Below, piece by piece: positions 24,820-33,078 of a stretch of 64,000 bases of DNA. Both the position numbers and the translations under genes were made by a program. The notes under the pieces are model-generated. The model saw only the letters and a list, made by a program, of their open reading frames with translations. It was not told where the DNA came from and did no database searches. The number at the start of each line of letters is the position of its first letter. Position 1 is the first letter of the stretch. The stretch comes from Albimonas sp041685625 (lineage in GTDB: Bacteria; Pseudomonadota; Alphaproteobacteria; Rhodobacterales; Rhodobacteraceae), in assembly GCA_041685625.1 (NCBI GenBank), contig JAWLFJ010000003.1, forward strand, positions 1 to 64,000. The letters are read 5' to 3'.

Positions 24820-25905
24820 ATGAACGCTCCCGGCGTCCTGCCCTCGCAAGCCCTGCGTGCGCTGATCGCGGAGGGCGCCGTCGCCGCCGAGGGCGGCGTG
24901 CCGGCAGAGCTGATCCAGCCGGCGAGCCTCGATCTGCGCCTCGGACACATGGCGTGGCGCGTGCGGGCGTCGTTCCTCGCCGCCGGCGGACGGCGCGTGG
25001 CGGAGCGGCTGGACCGCTTCGCGATGCACGAGATCGACCTTTCCGGCGGCGCCGTGCTCGAGAAGGGCTGCGTCTACGTCGTGCCGCTGCAGGAACGGCT
25101 CGCCCTTCCGAGGGACGTCTCCGGCGCCGCCAACGCCAAGAGCTCCACCGGCCGGCTCGACCTGCTGACCCGCCTCGTCGTCGACGGGGCCGAGGAGTTC
25201 GACCGCATCGCCCCGGGCTACGCCGGCCCCCTCTACGCCGAGATCAGCCCGCGGAGCTTCTCGGTGCTCGTGCGGCCGGGCCTGCGGCTCAACCAGATCC
25301 GCCTGCGCCGGGGCGAGGCCGCGCTGAGCGACGCCGCCCTCCGCGCCCTGCACGCCCGCGAGCCGCTGGTCGACGTGGCGCCGCGCATCGACCAGGGCCT
25401 CGGCTTCTCCATCGACCTGACGGCGCGGAGCGGCGCGCCGGTCGGCTGGCGCGCCAAGCCGCACGCCGCGCTGATCGACCTCGCGCGCGTCGGCGCCTAC
25501 GATCCCTTGGAATTCTGGGAGCCGCTGCATCCCGACCGAGACGGGGGGCTGATCCTCGACCCCGGCGCCTTCCACATCCTGATGAGCCGCGAGGCGGTCT
25601 CGATCCCGCCCGACCACGCGGCCGAGATGCAGCCCTGGCTCGCCGTCGCCGGCGAATTCCGGGTGCATTACGCGGGCTTCTTCGATCCCGGCTTCGGCCA
25701 CGCCTCTGCCGGCGGCGCGGGCTCGCGCGGGGTGCTGGAGGTGCGCTGCTACGAGGCGCCCTTCGCGCTGGAGCACGGGCAGGTCGTGGGCCGGCTGGTC
25801 TACGAGACCATGACGGAGCCGCCCGACATGCTCTACGGCCGCGACATCGGCTCCAACTACCAAGGCCAGGCGCTGAAGCTCGCCAAGCAGTTCCGCGAGC
25901 CCTGA
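24820..25905 (+). CDS. dcd: Double-length 2'-deoxycytidine 5'-triphosphate deaminase
   Basis: Converts dCTP to dUTP. At 361 residues this is the duplicated alphaproteobacterial form, not the roughly 190-residue E. coli type. The first half contains the dUTPase-fold signatures AKSSTGRLDLLTR and the YAGPLYAEIS strand. The second half repeats them with AAEMQPWLAVAGEFRVHYAGFFDPGFG and VGRLVYETM. The start lacks a clear Shine-Dalgarno sequence and is close behind tRNA-Pro, so processing of a joint transcript may set its 5' end. Confidence 0.92.
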   Translation: MNAPGVLPSQALRALIAEGAVAAEGGVPAELIQPASLDLRLGHMAWRVRASFLAAGGRRVAERLDRFAMHEIDLSGGAVLEKGCVYVVPLQERLALPRDVSGAANAKSSTGRLDLLTRLVVDGAEEFDRIAPGYAGPLYAEISPRSFSVLVRPGLRLNQIRLRRGEAALSDAALRALHAREPLVDVAPRIDQGLGFSIDLTARSGAPVGWRAKPHAALIDLARVGAYDPLEFWEPLHPDRDGGLILDPGAFHILMSREAVSIPPDHAAEMQPWLAVAGEFRVHYAGFFDPGFGHASAGGAGSRGVLEVRCYEAPFALEHGQVVGRLVYETMTEPPDMLYGRDIGSNYQGQALKLAKQFREP

Positions 25906-25996
25906 CGCCCTGCGGCGCGGTTCGCGTCCGGGATCGTCAACCGTTCTGGGCGGCGGCGGCGCAGGGACGCCGCGCCTGCTTGCTGCGGCCTCGCGC

Positions 25997-26617
25997 TCAG
26001 TCCTCGAAGATCGACGCCTGCGCCGCGTCGGGGCGCGGCGCCGCGACGCCGTCGGGGGGCGTGCGGTCCAGAAGACCCGCCTCGCGCAGTTCCTTGAGGC
26101 CGGGCAGATCGCTCGGGCCCGCGAGCCCGAAGTGATCGAGGAACGCCTCCGTCGCCACGAAGGTCGCCGGACGGCCCGGCGTCTGCCGGCGCCGGCCGAA
26201 GCGCACCCAGTTTCGCTCCATCAACAGATCGAGCGTGCCCTTGGAGACCGCGACGCCGCGGATCTCCTCGATCTCCGCCCGCGTCACCGGCTGGTGATAG
26301 GCGATGATCGCCAGGGTCTCGATCGCCGCCCGGCTGAGGGGGCGGGTCTCCACCACCTCGCGGTGCAGCAGGAACGCCAGATCCTCCGCCGTGCGAAAGG
26401 CCCAGCCGTCTCCGATTCGAACGAGGGCGACGCCACGCCCCTCGTAACGCCTACGCAACCGTTCGACTGCCGCGTACGGATCGCTGCCTTCGGGCAGGCG
26501 CGAACCGATCTCCGCCGGGGTCAACGGCCCCGACGCCGCGAACAGCATCGCTTCGACCATACGCTCCTGCTCCGCCTCGGGCGGACCCGTGAAGAGCGAA
26601 TCGCCGGACACGTACAT
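25997..26617 (-). CDS. scpB: Segregation and condensation protein B
   Basis: ScpB binds ScpA and the SMC ATPase to condense chromosomes. The 206-residue protein has the tandem winged-helix pattern with MVEAMLFAASGPLT at the start, ETLAIIAYHQPVTRAEIEEIRG in the middle (split across the second winged helix) and GRPATFVATEAFLDHFGL near the end. It is the last gene of the argS-SPOR-nagZ-scpA-scpB series, 14 bases after scpA. Confidence 0.95.
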   Translation of the reverse strand: MYVSGDSLFTGPPEAEQERMVEAMLFAASGPLTPAEIGSRLPEGSDPYAAVERLRRRYEGRGVALVRIGDGWAFRTAEDLAFLLHREVVETRPLSRAAIETLAIIAYHQPVTRAEIEEIRGVAVSKGTLDLLMERNWVRFGRRRQTPGRPATFVATEAFLDHFGLAGPSDLPGLKELREAGLLDRTPPDGVAAPRPDAAQASIFED

Positions 26618-26631
26618 TGATGACTCCTTCG

Positions 26632-27441
26632 CTAAGATAGTGAACGACGCTTAAGCGATATGTCAGCAAAGTGGCGGTCCTGTCGCAATTCCGCCTCACC
26701 GCGCTTCACCAGCTCCAGCGCCGCCGCGAAGGTCGCCGCGACCGCCGAACGGCGGCGCCGCGGCTCCGTCGTCCAGTCGTCCGGAAGGAAGGCCGAGAGC
26801 GTCGTCCAGTCCACCGCGTCGCCGATCAGGCCGCGCAGCCGCTCCAGCGCCTTCTCGGGCGTCAGCACCGGCTCGCGCCCGACATGCAGCGGGGCATAGT
26901 CGTCGCGCGTCTTGAGACGGGCGTAGGCGCGCATCAGGTCCAGAAGCGTGGCCTCGTGCTCCACCGTGCGATCGACCTCCACCGCCTCCGGCGCGCCGCG
27001 CGCGAAACGCTCGCGGCCGAGCTGCGGGCGCGCCATCAGCTTCGCCCCGACCTCGCGCATCGCCTCGAGCCGCTGCAGCCGGAAGGCGAGGCGCGCCGCC
27101 ATCTCCTCGGCGCTCGGTCCTACGGCCTCGGGCTCCGGCGGCAGCAGCAGGCGCGACTTCAGGAAGGCGAGCCAGGCCGCCATCACCAGCCAGTCGGCGG
27201 CGAGCTCGATCCGGAGCCGCTTCGCCGCCTCGACGAAGGCGAGATACTGCTCGGCGAGCTGAAGGATCGAGACGCGCCGCAGATCCACCTTCTGCGTGCG
27301 CGCCAGCGTCAGCAGCAGGTCCAGCGGCCCCTCGAAGCCGTCGACGTCGATCACCAGCGCCTCGGCGACGCTGCGGCCCGCCTCGTCCAGCGCGCCGGTG
27401 CGCCCGTCGGGCACGTCGAAACGGCGGGGATCGTCACGCAT
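26632..27441 (-). CDS. scpA: Segregation and condensation protein A
   Basis: The kleisin subunit of the SMC condensin. The 269-residue protein has the N-terminal signature DGFEGPLDLLLTLARTQKVD, the helical segment ADWLVMAAWLAFLKSRLLLP, and the C-terminal winged helix ending in ALELVKRGEAELRQ. An N-terminal extension of about 30 residues precedes the core. Its ATG lies inside the end of nagZ (8-base overlap). Confidence 0.95.
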   Translation of the reverse strand: MRDDPRRFDVPDGRTGALDEAGRSVAEALVIDVDGFEGPLDLLLTLARTQKVDLRRVSILQLAEQYLAFVEAAKRLRIELAADWLVMAAWLAFLKSRLLLPPEPEAVGPSAEEMAARLAFRLQRLEAMREVGAKLMARPQLGRERFARGAPEAVEVDRTVEHEATLLDLMRAYARLKTRDDYAPLHVGREPVLTPEKALERLRGLIGDAVDWTTLSAFLPDDWTTEPRRRRSAVAATFAAALELVKRGEAELRQDRHFADISLKRRSLS

Positions 27442-28450
27442 CGGCCAGCGCCTCCACGATGCGGGCGTGGCGGGCCTCGGCCTCGGCCTCGGCCTCGTCG
27501 AAGGGCTCCGGCAGACGCCGCGCGGCGAGCGCGGCCTCGGCCCGCGCCAGCGCCGCCCCGGCGAGTTCCGGCGTCTCCGCCAGCGCCTCGGTCTGCGCGG
27601 CGCGGTCCGCGTTGCAGAGCAGGAGCACGTCGCAACCGGCCGCGAGCGAGGCCCGCGCCCGTCCGCCCATGCCGCCGCCGAGCGCCTCCATCGCGAGATC
27701 GTCCGTCATCAGCAGCCCGTCGAAGCCGATCTCCTCGCGGATCGCGCGGATCGCCGCGGGGGAGACCGTGGCCGCCTCGCCCCCCAGCGCGTCGAAGGCG
27801 ACATGCGCCGTCATGCCGAGCGGCAGATCCGCCACCGGCCGGAAGGCGGCGAAATCCGTCTCGCGCAGCGCCTCCAGCGAGGCGCGCACCCGCGGCAGCG
27901 CCGCGTGACTGTCGGCGAAGGCGCGGCCGTGCCCCGGAAGGTGCTTGAGCACGGGCAGCACGCCGCCCGCCAGCAGCGCGTCGGCGACGATGCGGGCGCG
28001 CCGGCCCACCGCCTCCGCCGTGTCGCCGAGCGCCCGGTCGGTCACGATGCGGTGCGCGCCGGCGACCGGCAGGTCCGCCATCGGCATGCAGTCGACGTCG
28101 ACGCCGAGCGCCCGCAGCTCCCGCGCGATCAGCCGGAAACGCCAGCGCAGCGCCTCGTCCATCGCCTCGGGCGCGAGACCGGCGCGCATCGCGCTCATCC
28201 AAGGCCATTCGCGCCAGTGCGGCCGCCTGAGCCGCGCGACGCGCCCGCCTTCCTGGTCGATCAGCACGGGCGCGTCACGGCCCACGGCGTCCCGCAAGCC
28301 GCCGCAGAGCCGCGCGACCTGCTCCGGCGTCTCGACATGCCGGGCGAAGAGGATGAAGCCCCAAGGATCGGCGTCGCGCAGGAACGCCCTCTCGTCGGGC
28401 GAGAGCGCGGGACCCGCGCAGTCGAGGATGATCGCGCGCGGCGCCGTCAA
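27434..28450 (-). CDS. nagZ: Beta-N-acetylhexosaminidase (GH3, NagZ)
   Basis: NagZ removes GlcNAc from muropeptides during cell-wall recycling in the cytoplasm. The 338-residue protein has the GH3 motifs FILFARHVETPEQ, LIDQEGGRVARL and KHLPGHGRAFADSH; the last contains the Asp/His catalytic dyad on the flexible loop. The TTG at 28450 is chosen because GAGG lies five bases upstream and TTGA overlaps the SPOR gene stop. A GTG seven codons further upstream is the alternative. Confidence 0.93.
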   Translation of the reverse strand: MTAPRAIILDCAGPALSPDERAFLRDADPWGFILFARHVETPEQVARLCGGLRDAVGRDAPVLIDQEGGRVARLRRPHWREWPWMSAMRAGLAPEAMDEALRWRFRLIARELRALGVDVDCMPMADLPVAGAHRIVTDRALGDTAEAVGRRARIVADALLAGGVLPVLKHLPGHGRAFADSHAALPRVRASLEALRETDFAAFRPVADLPLGMTAHVAFDALGGEAATVSPAAIRAIREEIGFDGLLMTDDLAMEALGGGMGGRARASLAAGCDVLLLCNADRAAQTEALAETPELAGAALARAEAALAARRLPEPFDEAEAEAEARHARIVEALADA

Positions 28451-29313
28451 CGGAGCCTCGCGACGATGCACGCGTCGCCCCGCGCCTCGAGCGCGGCGCA
28501 CAGCTCCTGCGCCCGCGCGACCGAGGGCATCGGCCCCGCCCGCAGCCGCCACAGCGTCCGACCGCCGGAGCGCACGGTGGTCACCGCATGCGCGAGACGG
28601 CCGAGGAGATCCTCGTTGCGGTCCAGATGCCGGCGCCACTGCGCCTCGGCGATCGCCTCGCTGTCGAAGGCGCCGAGCTGCACCGCGACGTCACCGGCGC
28701 CGAGCGCGATGGGCGGCGCAGCGGCCGCCGTCTCCGTGCGCGCCGCCGCCGGCGCGCCGGCCGGGCGCCTCGGCGCCAGCGGGGTCGCGGCCGGCGCCTG
28801 CGCGGTGCCCGCGGCCGTCGCCGCCTCGCCGTCGTCCGCGGCCTCGCGCAGCGCCTCGGCGACGGCGGCGTCGATCGGGGACGTCTCCGCCTCGGTTCGG
28901 CCCTCCGGGTCGGGCTCGATCTCCCTCGGCGCCGGCGCGACCTCGGACGGCCCCTCCGCCACTTCGGCGGCGAGCCGCGGCAACGGCAGATCCTCCGCCG
29001 CCGGCGCCTCCGCGGGCGGCGCCAGCGCCGGCGCGTCGGCCTCCCCGCGCCGCATGATGCGGGTGACGGCGCGGTCGGCGTCCTCCAGCTCCAGCCCGCC
29101 GGGATCCTCGGGCGCGATCTTCATCGGCCCGTCCTCGGCACGCAGAAAGGGGATCTCGCCCGGATCGCGGGTCATCAACCCGTTCGCCCAGATCGCCAGC
29201 CCGGCCAGCGACGCGAGCGCCACGGCCGCGCCGACGGCGGTCGTCAAGGGGCCGCGCCGTGGACGCGCCGCGGACACGCCGTACGCATACGGGTCGCCGG
29301 TCAGCTCCGACAT
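28447..29313 (-). CDS. SPOR-domain membrane protein
   Basis: A 288-residue inner-membrane protein: short cytoplasmic N-terminus, one membrane span (about residues 25-45, TTAVGAAVALASLAGLAIW), a long acidic/proline-alanine linker and a C-terminal SPOR domain (about 210-288, VAVQLGAFDSEAIAEAQWRR). SPOR domains bind peptidoglycan stripped of stem peptides at the division site, so this is probably a cell-division protein. It sits between argS and nagZ, both by typical gene order; nagZ acts on cell-wall fragments too. Confidence 0.9.
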   Translation of the reverse strand: MSELTGDPYAYGVSAARPRRGPLTTAVGAAVALASLAGLAIWANGLMTRDPGEIPFLRAEDGPMKIAPEDPGGLELEDADRAVTRIMRRGEADAPALAPPAEAPAAEDLPLPRLAAEVAEGPSEVAPAPREIEPDPEGRTEAETSPIDAAVAEALREAADDGEAATAAGTAQAPAATPLAPRRPAGAPAAARTETAAAAPPIALGAGDVAVQLGAFDSEAIAEAQWRRHLDRNEDLLGRLAHAVTTVRSGGRTLWRLRAGPMPSVARAQELCAALEARGDACIVARLR

Positions 29314-29388
29314 GGGGGCCGCGCCTGTGTTCTGGACGACCCCCGAAGGGCCGCCGCGTCCTGCTCAAACCCCGACGGCTGCCGTGCG

Positions 29389-31125
29389 TTAGCGCATCTC
29401 GTCCATCGGAGTCACGCCCAAGATACCCAAACCGGCCGCGATGACAACCGAAACCGCCTCCACGAGTGCAAGACGCGCCCGCGTTCCCGCGTGATCCTCG
29501 GGCTGCACGAAGCGAAGCCGGGGCTCGTCCTTGCCCCGGTTCCAGAGCGCGTGGAACTCGCTGGCGAGTTCGTAGAGGAAGAAGGCGACGCGATGCGGCT
29601 CGTGATGCCTGGCGGCCAGCTCGACCAGCCGCGGCCATTCGGCGATCTTCTTGGCCAGCGCCAGCTCTTCGGGATGATCGAGCGGATCGAGGCCGTCCTC
29701 GGGCGCCGCGCCCTCGATCGCGGCGTCGCGCGCCGTGCGGAACACCGACTTCGAGCGGGCGTGCGCGTACTGCACGTAGAACACGGCGTTGTCCTTGGAC
29801 TGCTCCAGCGCCTTCGCGAAGTCGAAGTCCAGCGGCGCGTCGTTCTTGCGGGTCAGCATCACGAAGCGGGTCACGTCGGGGCCGACCTGGTCCACCACCT
29901 CGCGCAGCGTCACGAAGCTGCCGGAGCGCTTCGACATCTTGTAGGGCTCGCCGTCGCGGAACAGCCGCACCAGCTGCGTCAGCTTGACGTCGAGCGGCAC
30001 GCGCCCGTCCGACAGCGCCGCCGTCGCCGCCTTCAGCCGCTTGACGTAGCCGCCGTGATCCGCGCCGAAGACGTTGACCAGCTCGTCGAAGCCGCGCTCG
30101 ACCTTGTCGTAGTGATAGGCGATGTCGGGCGCGAAATAGGTCCAGCCGCCGTCGGACTTGCGCAGCGGCCGGTCGACGTCGTCGCCGAAGGCGGTGGACT
30201 TGAACAGCGTCTGCGGGCGCGCCTCCCAGTCCTCCGGCGTCTTGCCCTTCGGCGGCTCGAGCACGCCGACATAGATCAGGCCCTTCGCCTCCAGGGCCTC
30301 GAGCGCCGCCTCGATCCGGCCCGTGCCGTAGAGCGACTTCTCCGAGAAGAAGACGTCCATCTCGACGCCGAGCGCGGCGAGGTCCGCGCGGATCAGGTCC
30401 ATCATCATGGCCGTCGCGATCTCGCGCACCTGCGGCAGCCATTCCTCCTCCGGCGCCTCCAGCAGCGCGTCGCCGAAGCGCGCCTTCAGTTCCGCGCCCA
30501 CGGGCACGAGGTAGTCGCCGGGATAGAGCCCCTCGGCGATCCGCGGCTCCAGCCCGTTGGCCTCGCGATAGCGCTCGAAGGCGGAACGGGCGAGCACGTC
30601 GACCTGCGCGCCGCCGTCGTTGATGTAGTATTCCCGCGTCACGTCGTGGCCGGTGAAGGCGAGCAGCGAGGCCAGCGCGTCGCCGAACACGGCGCCCCGC
30701 GTGTGTCCCACATGCAGCGGCCCCGTCGGGTTGGCCGAGACGTATTCGACGTTCACCCTGCGCCCGCCCCCGGCATCCGAGCGGCCGAAATCCGATCCCG
30801 CCTCCAGCGCCGCCGCCACCGCCCCGCGCCAGATCTCCGGGGCGAGGCGGAGGTTGAGGAAGCCGGGCCCCGCCACCTCGGCCGAGCCGACGCGCGCGTC
30901 GGCCTCCAGCTTCGCGGCCAGAGCCTCCGCGATCTCCCGCGGCTTCCGCTTCGCGGGCCTCGCCAGCACCATCGCCGCGTTGGTCGCCATGTCGCCATGC
31001 GCGGGATCGCGCGGCGGCTCCACCGCGACGGCGGCGAGGTCCAGCCCCGACGGCAGCGCGCCCTCGTCTGCCATCGCCCGGAGGCTCGAGACCACCAGCG
31101 TGCGGATGTCGGCGAAGAGGTTCAT
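29389..31125 (-). CDS. argS: Arginyl-tRNA synthetase
   Basis: A 578-residue class I aminoacyl-tRNA synthetase. After an Add-1 domain (about 1-115) it has the ArgRS signature VNVEYVSANPTGPLHVGHTRGA containing HVGH (split here), then the catalytic domain and the MSKRSG signature around residue 395. The C-terminal DALR anticodon-binding domain ends in GLGILGVTPMDEM. Heads the SPOR-nagZ-scpAB operon and has a strong promoter candidate 29 bases upstream. Confidence 0.97.
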   Translation of the reverse strand: MNLFADIRTLVVSSLRAMADEGALPSGLDLAAVAVEPPRDPAHGDMATNAAMVLARPAKRKPREIAEALAAKLEADARVGSAEVAGPGFLNLRLAPEIWRGAVAAALEAGSDFGRSDAGGGRRVNVEYVSANPTGPLHVGHTRGAVFGDALASLLAFTGHDVTREYYINDGGAQVDVLARSAFERYREANGLEPRIAEGLYPGDYLVPVGAELKARFGDALLEAPEEEWLPQVREIATAMMMDLIRADLAALGVEMDVFFSEKSLYGTGRIEAALEALEAKGLIYVGVLEPPKGKTPEDWEARPQTLFKSTAFGDDVDRPLRKSDGGWTYFAPDIAYHYDKVERGFDELVNVFGADHGGYVKRLKAATAALSDGRVPLDVKLTQLVRLFRDGEPYKMSKRSGSFVTLREVVDQVGPDVTRFVMLTRKNDAPLDFDFAKALEQSKDNAVFYVQYAHARSKSVFRTARDAAIEGAAPEDGLDPLDHPEELALAKKIAEWPRLVELAARHHEPHRVAFFLYELASEFHALWNRGKDEPRLRFVQPEDHAGTRARLALVEAVSVVIAAGLGILGVTPMDEMR

Positions 31126-31153
31126 CGGCGGGCTCCCGTCGTCAGGCCCGCGG

Positions 31154-31181
31154 TCTCTATCACGCCCCCCCGCCGGGTCAA
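31154..31181 (-). promoter_or_regulatory. Candidate argS operon promoter
   Basis: Minus strand TTGACC, 16 bases, then TAGAGA, giving a leader of about 22 bases to the argS start. Confidence 0.55.
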
Positions 31182-31191
31182 CGCGGCCGGA

Positions 31192-32364
31192 TCACACCCG
31201 CGCCTGCGGGTCGGTCAGCTGGCGGTGCTCCTGCAGCGCGAAGCGGTCCGTCATGCCGGCGATCCAGTCCGCCACCACCCGCGCGCGCCGGGTCTCCGAA
31301 ACGGCGTGCTCGGCCGCCTCTCGCCAGTCGTCGGGCATCACGCCCGGCGTCTCCATGCAGATCCGGAACAGGTCCGTCACCACCCCCGTCGCCTTGCGGC
31401 GCATGCGCGTCACCCGCCAGTGCCGATACATCCGCTCGAACAGGAAGGCCCGGATCGCGCGGACGTCCTCCACCATCCGGGCCGAGAACGCCGCCGTCGG
31501 GCGGCCCAGCGCCCGCACCGCCTCGGGCGAGGCCGGCGCGGCCTCCGCCAGCCGCCGCCGCGTCTCGGTCAGCAGATCCTCGACGAAGGCGCCGAACACC
31601 CGCCTCAGCGCCTCGTGCTGGCGGCGCGCCGGCTCCAGCCCCGGCCATTTCGCGTCCACCTCGCGGAACCGCTCGCCCACCACCGGCAGCCCGGCCAGCT
31701 CCTCCACCATGAACAGCCCGGCCCTGAGCCCGTCGTCGAGGTCGTGCACGTTGTAGGCGATGTCGTCCGAGAGCGCGGCGATCTGCGCCTCCGCCCCCGC
31801 GTGCTCGTGCAGCTCGAGGTCGTGGCGCGCCACGTAGTCCGCCAGCGCCCAGTGCAGCCGCCCCGGATCGTCCCCGGGGCCGTCGAGCGGCGGGCCGTTG
31901 TGCTTGGCGAGACCCTCAAGCGTCTCCCAGGTCAGGTTCAGCCCGTCGAACTCGGCGTAGCGGGCCTCGAGGTCGGTCACGACGCGCAGCGCCTGGGCGT
32001 TGTGGTCGAAACCGCCGAAAGGGGCCATGCAGGCCGCCAGCGCGTCCTCTCCGGTGTGCCCGAACGGCGTGTGGCCGAGGTCGTGCGCCAGCGCCACCGC
32101 CTCGGCCAGGTCCTCGTCCAGCCCCAGCGTGCGGGCCAGCGTGCGCGCGACCTGCGCCACCTCGATCGAGTGCGTCAGCCGGGTGCGGTAGTAGTCGCCC
32201 TCGTGCTCCACGAACACCTGCGTCTTGTGCTTGAGCCGGCGGAAGGCGCTGGAATGGATGATCCGGTCCCGATCCCGCTGGAAGCAGGAGCGGTGGGCGC
32301 TCTCCGGCTCGTGGTGGAGCCGCCCGCGGGAGGCGTCCGGGCGGCAGGCATAGGGCGCGGTCAT
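31192..32364 (-). CDS. dgt: Deoxyguanosinetriphosphate triphosphohydrolase-like HD protein
   Basis: A 390-residue dNTPase of the HD superfamily that splits dNTPs into deoxynucleosides and triphosphate. Metal ligands are visible in RLTHSIEVAQVAR, AHDLGHTPFGH (the HD pair) and LSDDIAYNVHD. The chosen ATG gives MTAPYACRPD, as in alphaproteobacterial homologues. It is upstream of argS on the same strand but is separated from it by a promoter candidate. It is divergent from erpA, another common alphaproteobacterial arrangement. Confidence 0.93.
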   Translation of the reverse strand: MTAPYACRPDASRGRLHHEPESAHRSCFQRDRDRIIHSSAFRRLKHKTQVFVEHEGDYYRTRLTHSIEVAQVARTLARTLGLDEDLAEAVALAHDLGHTPFGHTGEDALAACMAPFGGFDHNAQALRVVTDLEARYAEFDGLNLTWETLEGLAKHNGPPLDGPGDDPGRLHWALADYVARHDLELHEHAGAEAQIAALSDDIAYNVHDLDDGLRAGLFMVEELAGLPVVGERFREVDAKWPGLEPARRQHEALRRVFGAFVEDLLTETRRRLAEAAPASPEAVRALGRPTAAFSARMVEDVRAIRAFLFERMYRHWRVTRMRRKATGVVTDLFRICMETPGVMPDDWREAAEHAVSETRRARVVADWIAGMTDRFALQEHRQLTDPQARV

Positions 32365-32522
32365 GCAGGGTCTCGCGGGCTCGGGGGTCGCGATCGTCAC
32401 GGGCGCCTTGGCGCCGCACGCCGCAGCGCCTAGGTTCACGGGGTGATAGCGCAGCCAGCGCCGCGGCGGAACCGCCCTGCGGAGGACGGCGCCCGGCGCG
32501 ACGAGCATGGGAGCCCCCGCGC

Positions 32523-32885
32523 ATGGACGCCCCCGATCTTCTCTCCCCCGCGACGGACGCGGCGCCGCCCCGCGTGACCGACCGCGCCTTCGCCCGCCTC
32601 GCCGAGATCGCCGAGGCGGAGGGCGCGCCCGTCAGGCTCCGCGTCGCCGTCGAGGGCGGCGGCTGCTCCGGCTTCCAGTACGAGATCGCGCTGACCGATG
32701 CGCCGGAGGAGGACGACCTCGTGCTCGAGAAGGCGGGTCAGGCGGTGCTGATCGATGCCGTCTCGCTGCCGTTCCTCGCCGGCGCCGTGATCGACTTCAC
32801 GGACGAGCTGATCGGCGCGCGCTTCACGGTGGAGAACCCCAACGCCACCAGCGCCTGCGGCTGCGGCGTCAGCTTCTCGCTCTGA
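32523..32885 (+). CDS. erpA: A-type iron-sulfur cluster insertion protein
   Basis: A 120-residue A-type carrier that delivers Fe-S clusters to apoproteins. The three conserved cysteines are Cys48 (GGGCSGFQY) and Cys112/Cys114 (CGCG). It has a roughly 15-residue N-terminal extension. It could be ErpA or IscA; the divergent placement from dgt favours ErpA. Confidence 0.9.
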   Translation: MDAPDLLSPATDAAPPRVTDRAFARLAEIAEAEGAPVRLRVAVEGGGCSGFQYEIALTDAPEEDDLVLEKAGQAVLIDAVSLPFLAGAVIDFTDELIGARFTVENPNATSACGCGVSFSL

Positions 32886-32945
32886 GACGCCGCGGTCCGG
32901 CGGCCCCGGCCCGGCCGTCGGGCGCGGCCGATCTTCGCGGGCGGA

Positions 32946-32967
32946 GGCCGGCCTCGTTCGGCCGGCC
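32946..32967 (+). terminator. GC hairpin between erpA and recQ
   Basis: GGCCGGCC pairs with itself across a TCGTTC loop (8 base pairs), 60 bases after the erpA stop. It is a plausible factor-independent stop without U-tract. Confidence 0.4.
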
Positions 32968-33078
32968 CGGGTCGACATCCTCGCCGACGCCTCGTCGAGC
33001 GTGCCGGCGACGCGCCCGCGCCCGGAGCGAGCCGGGCGCCCCTCGCCTCGCGGCGGCGGCGCGGCTAGGGTCCGCGCC

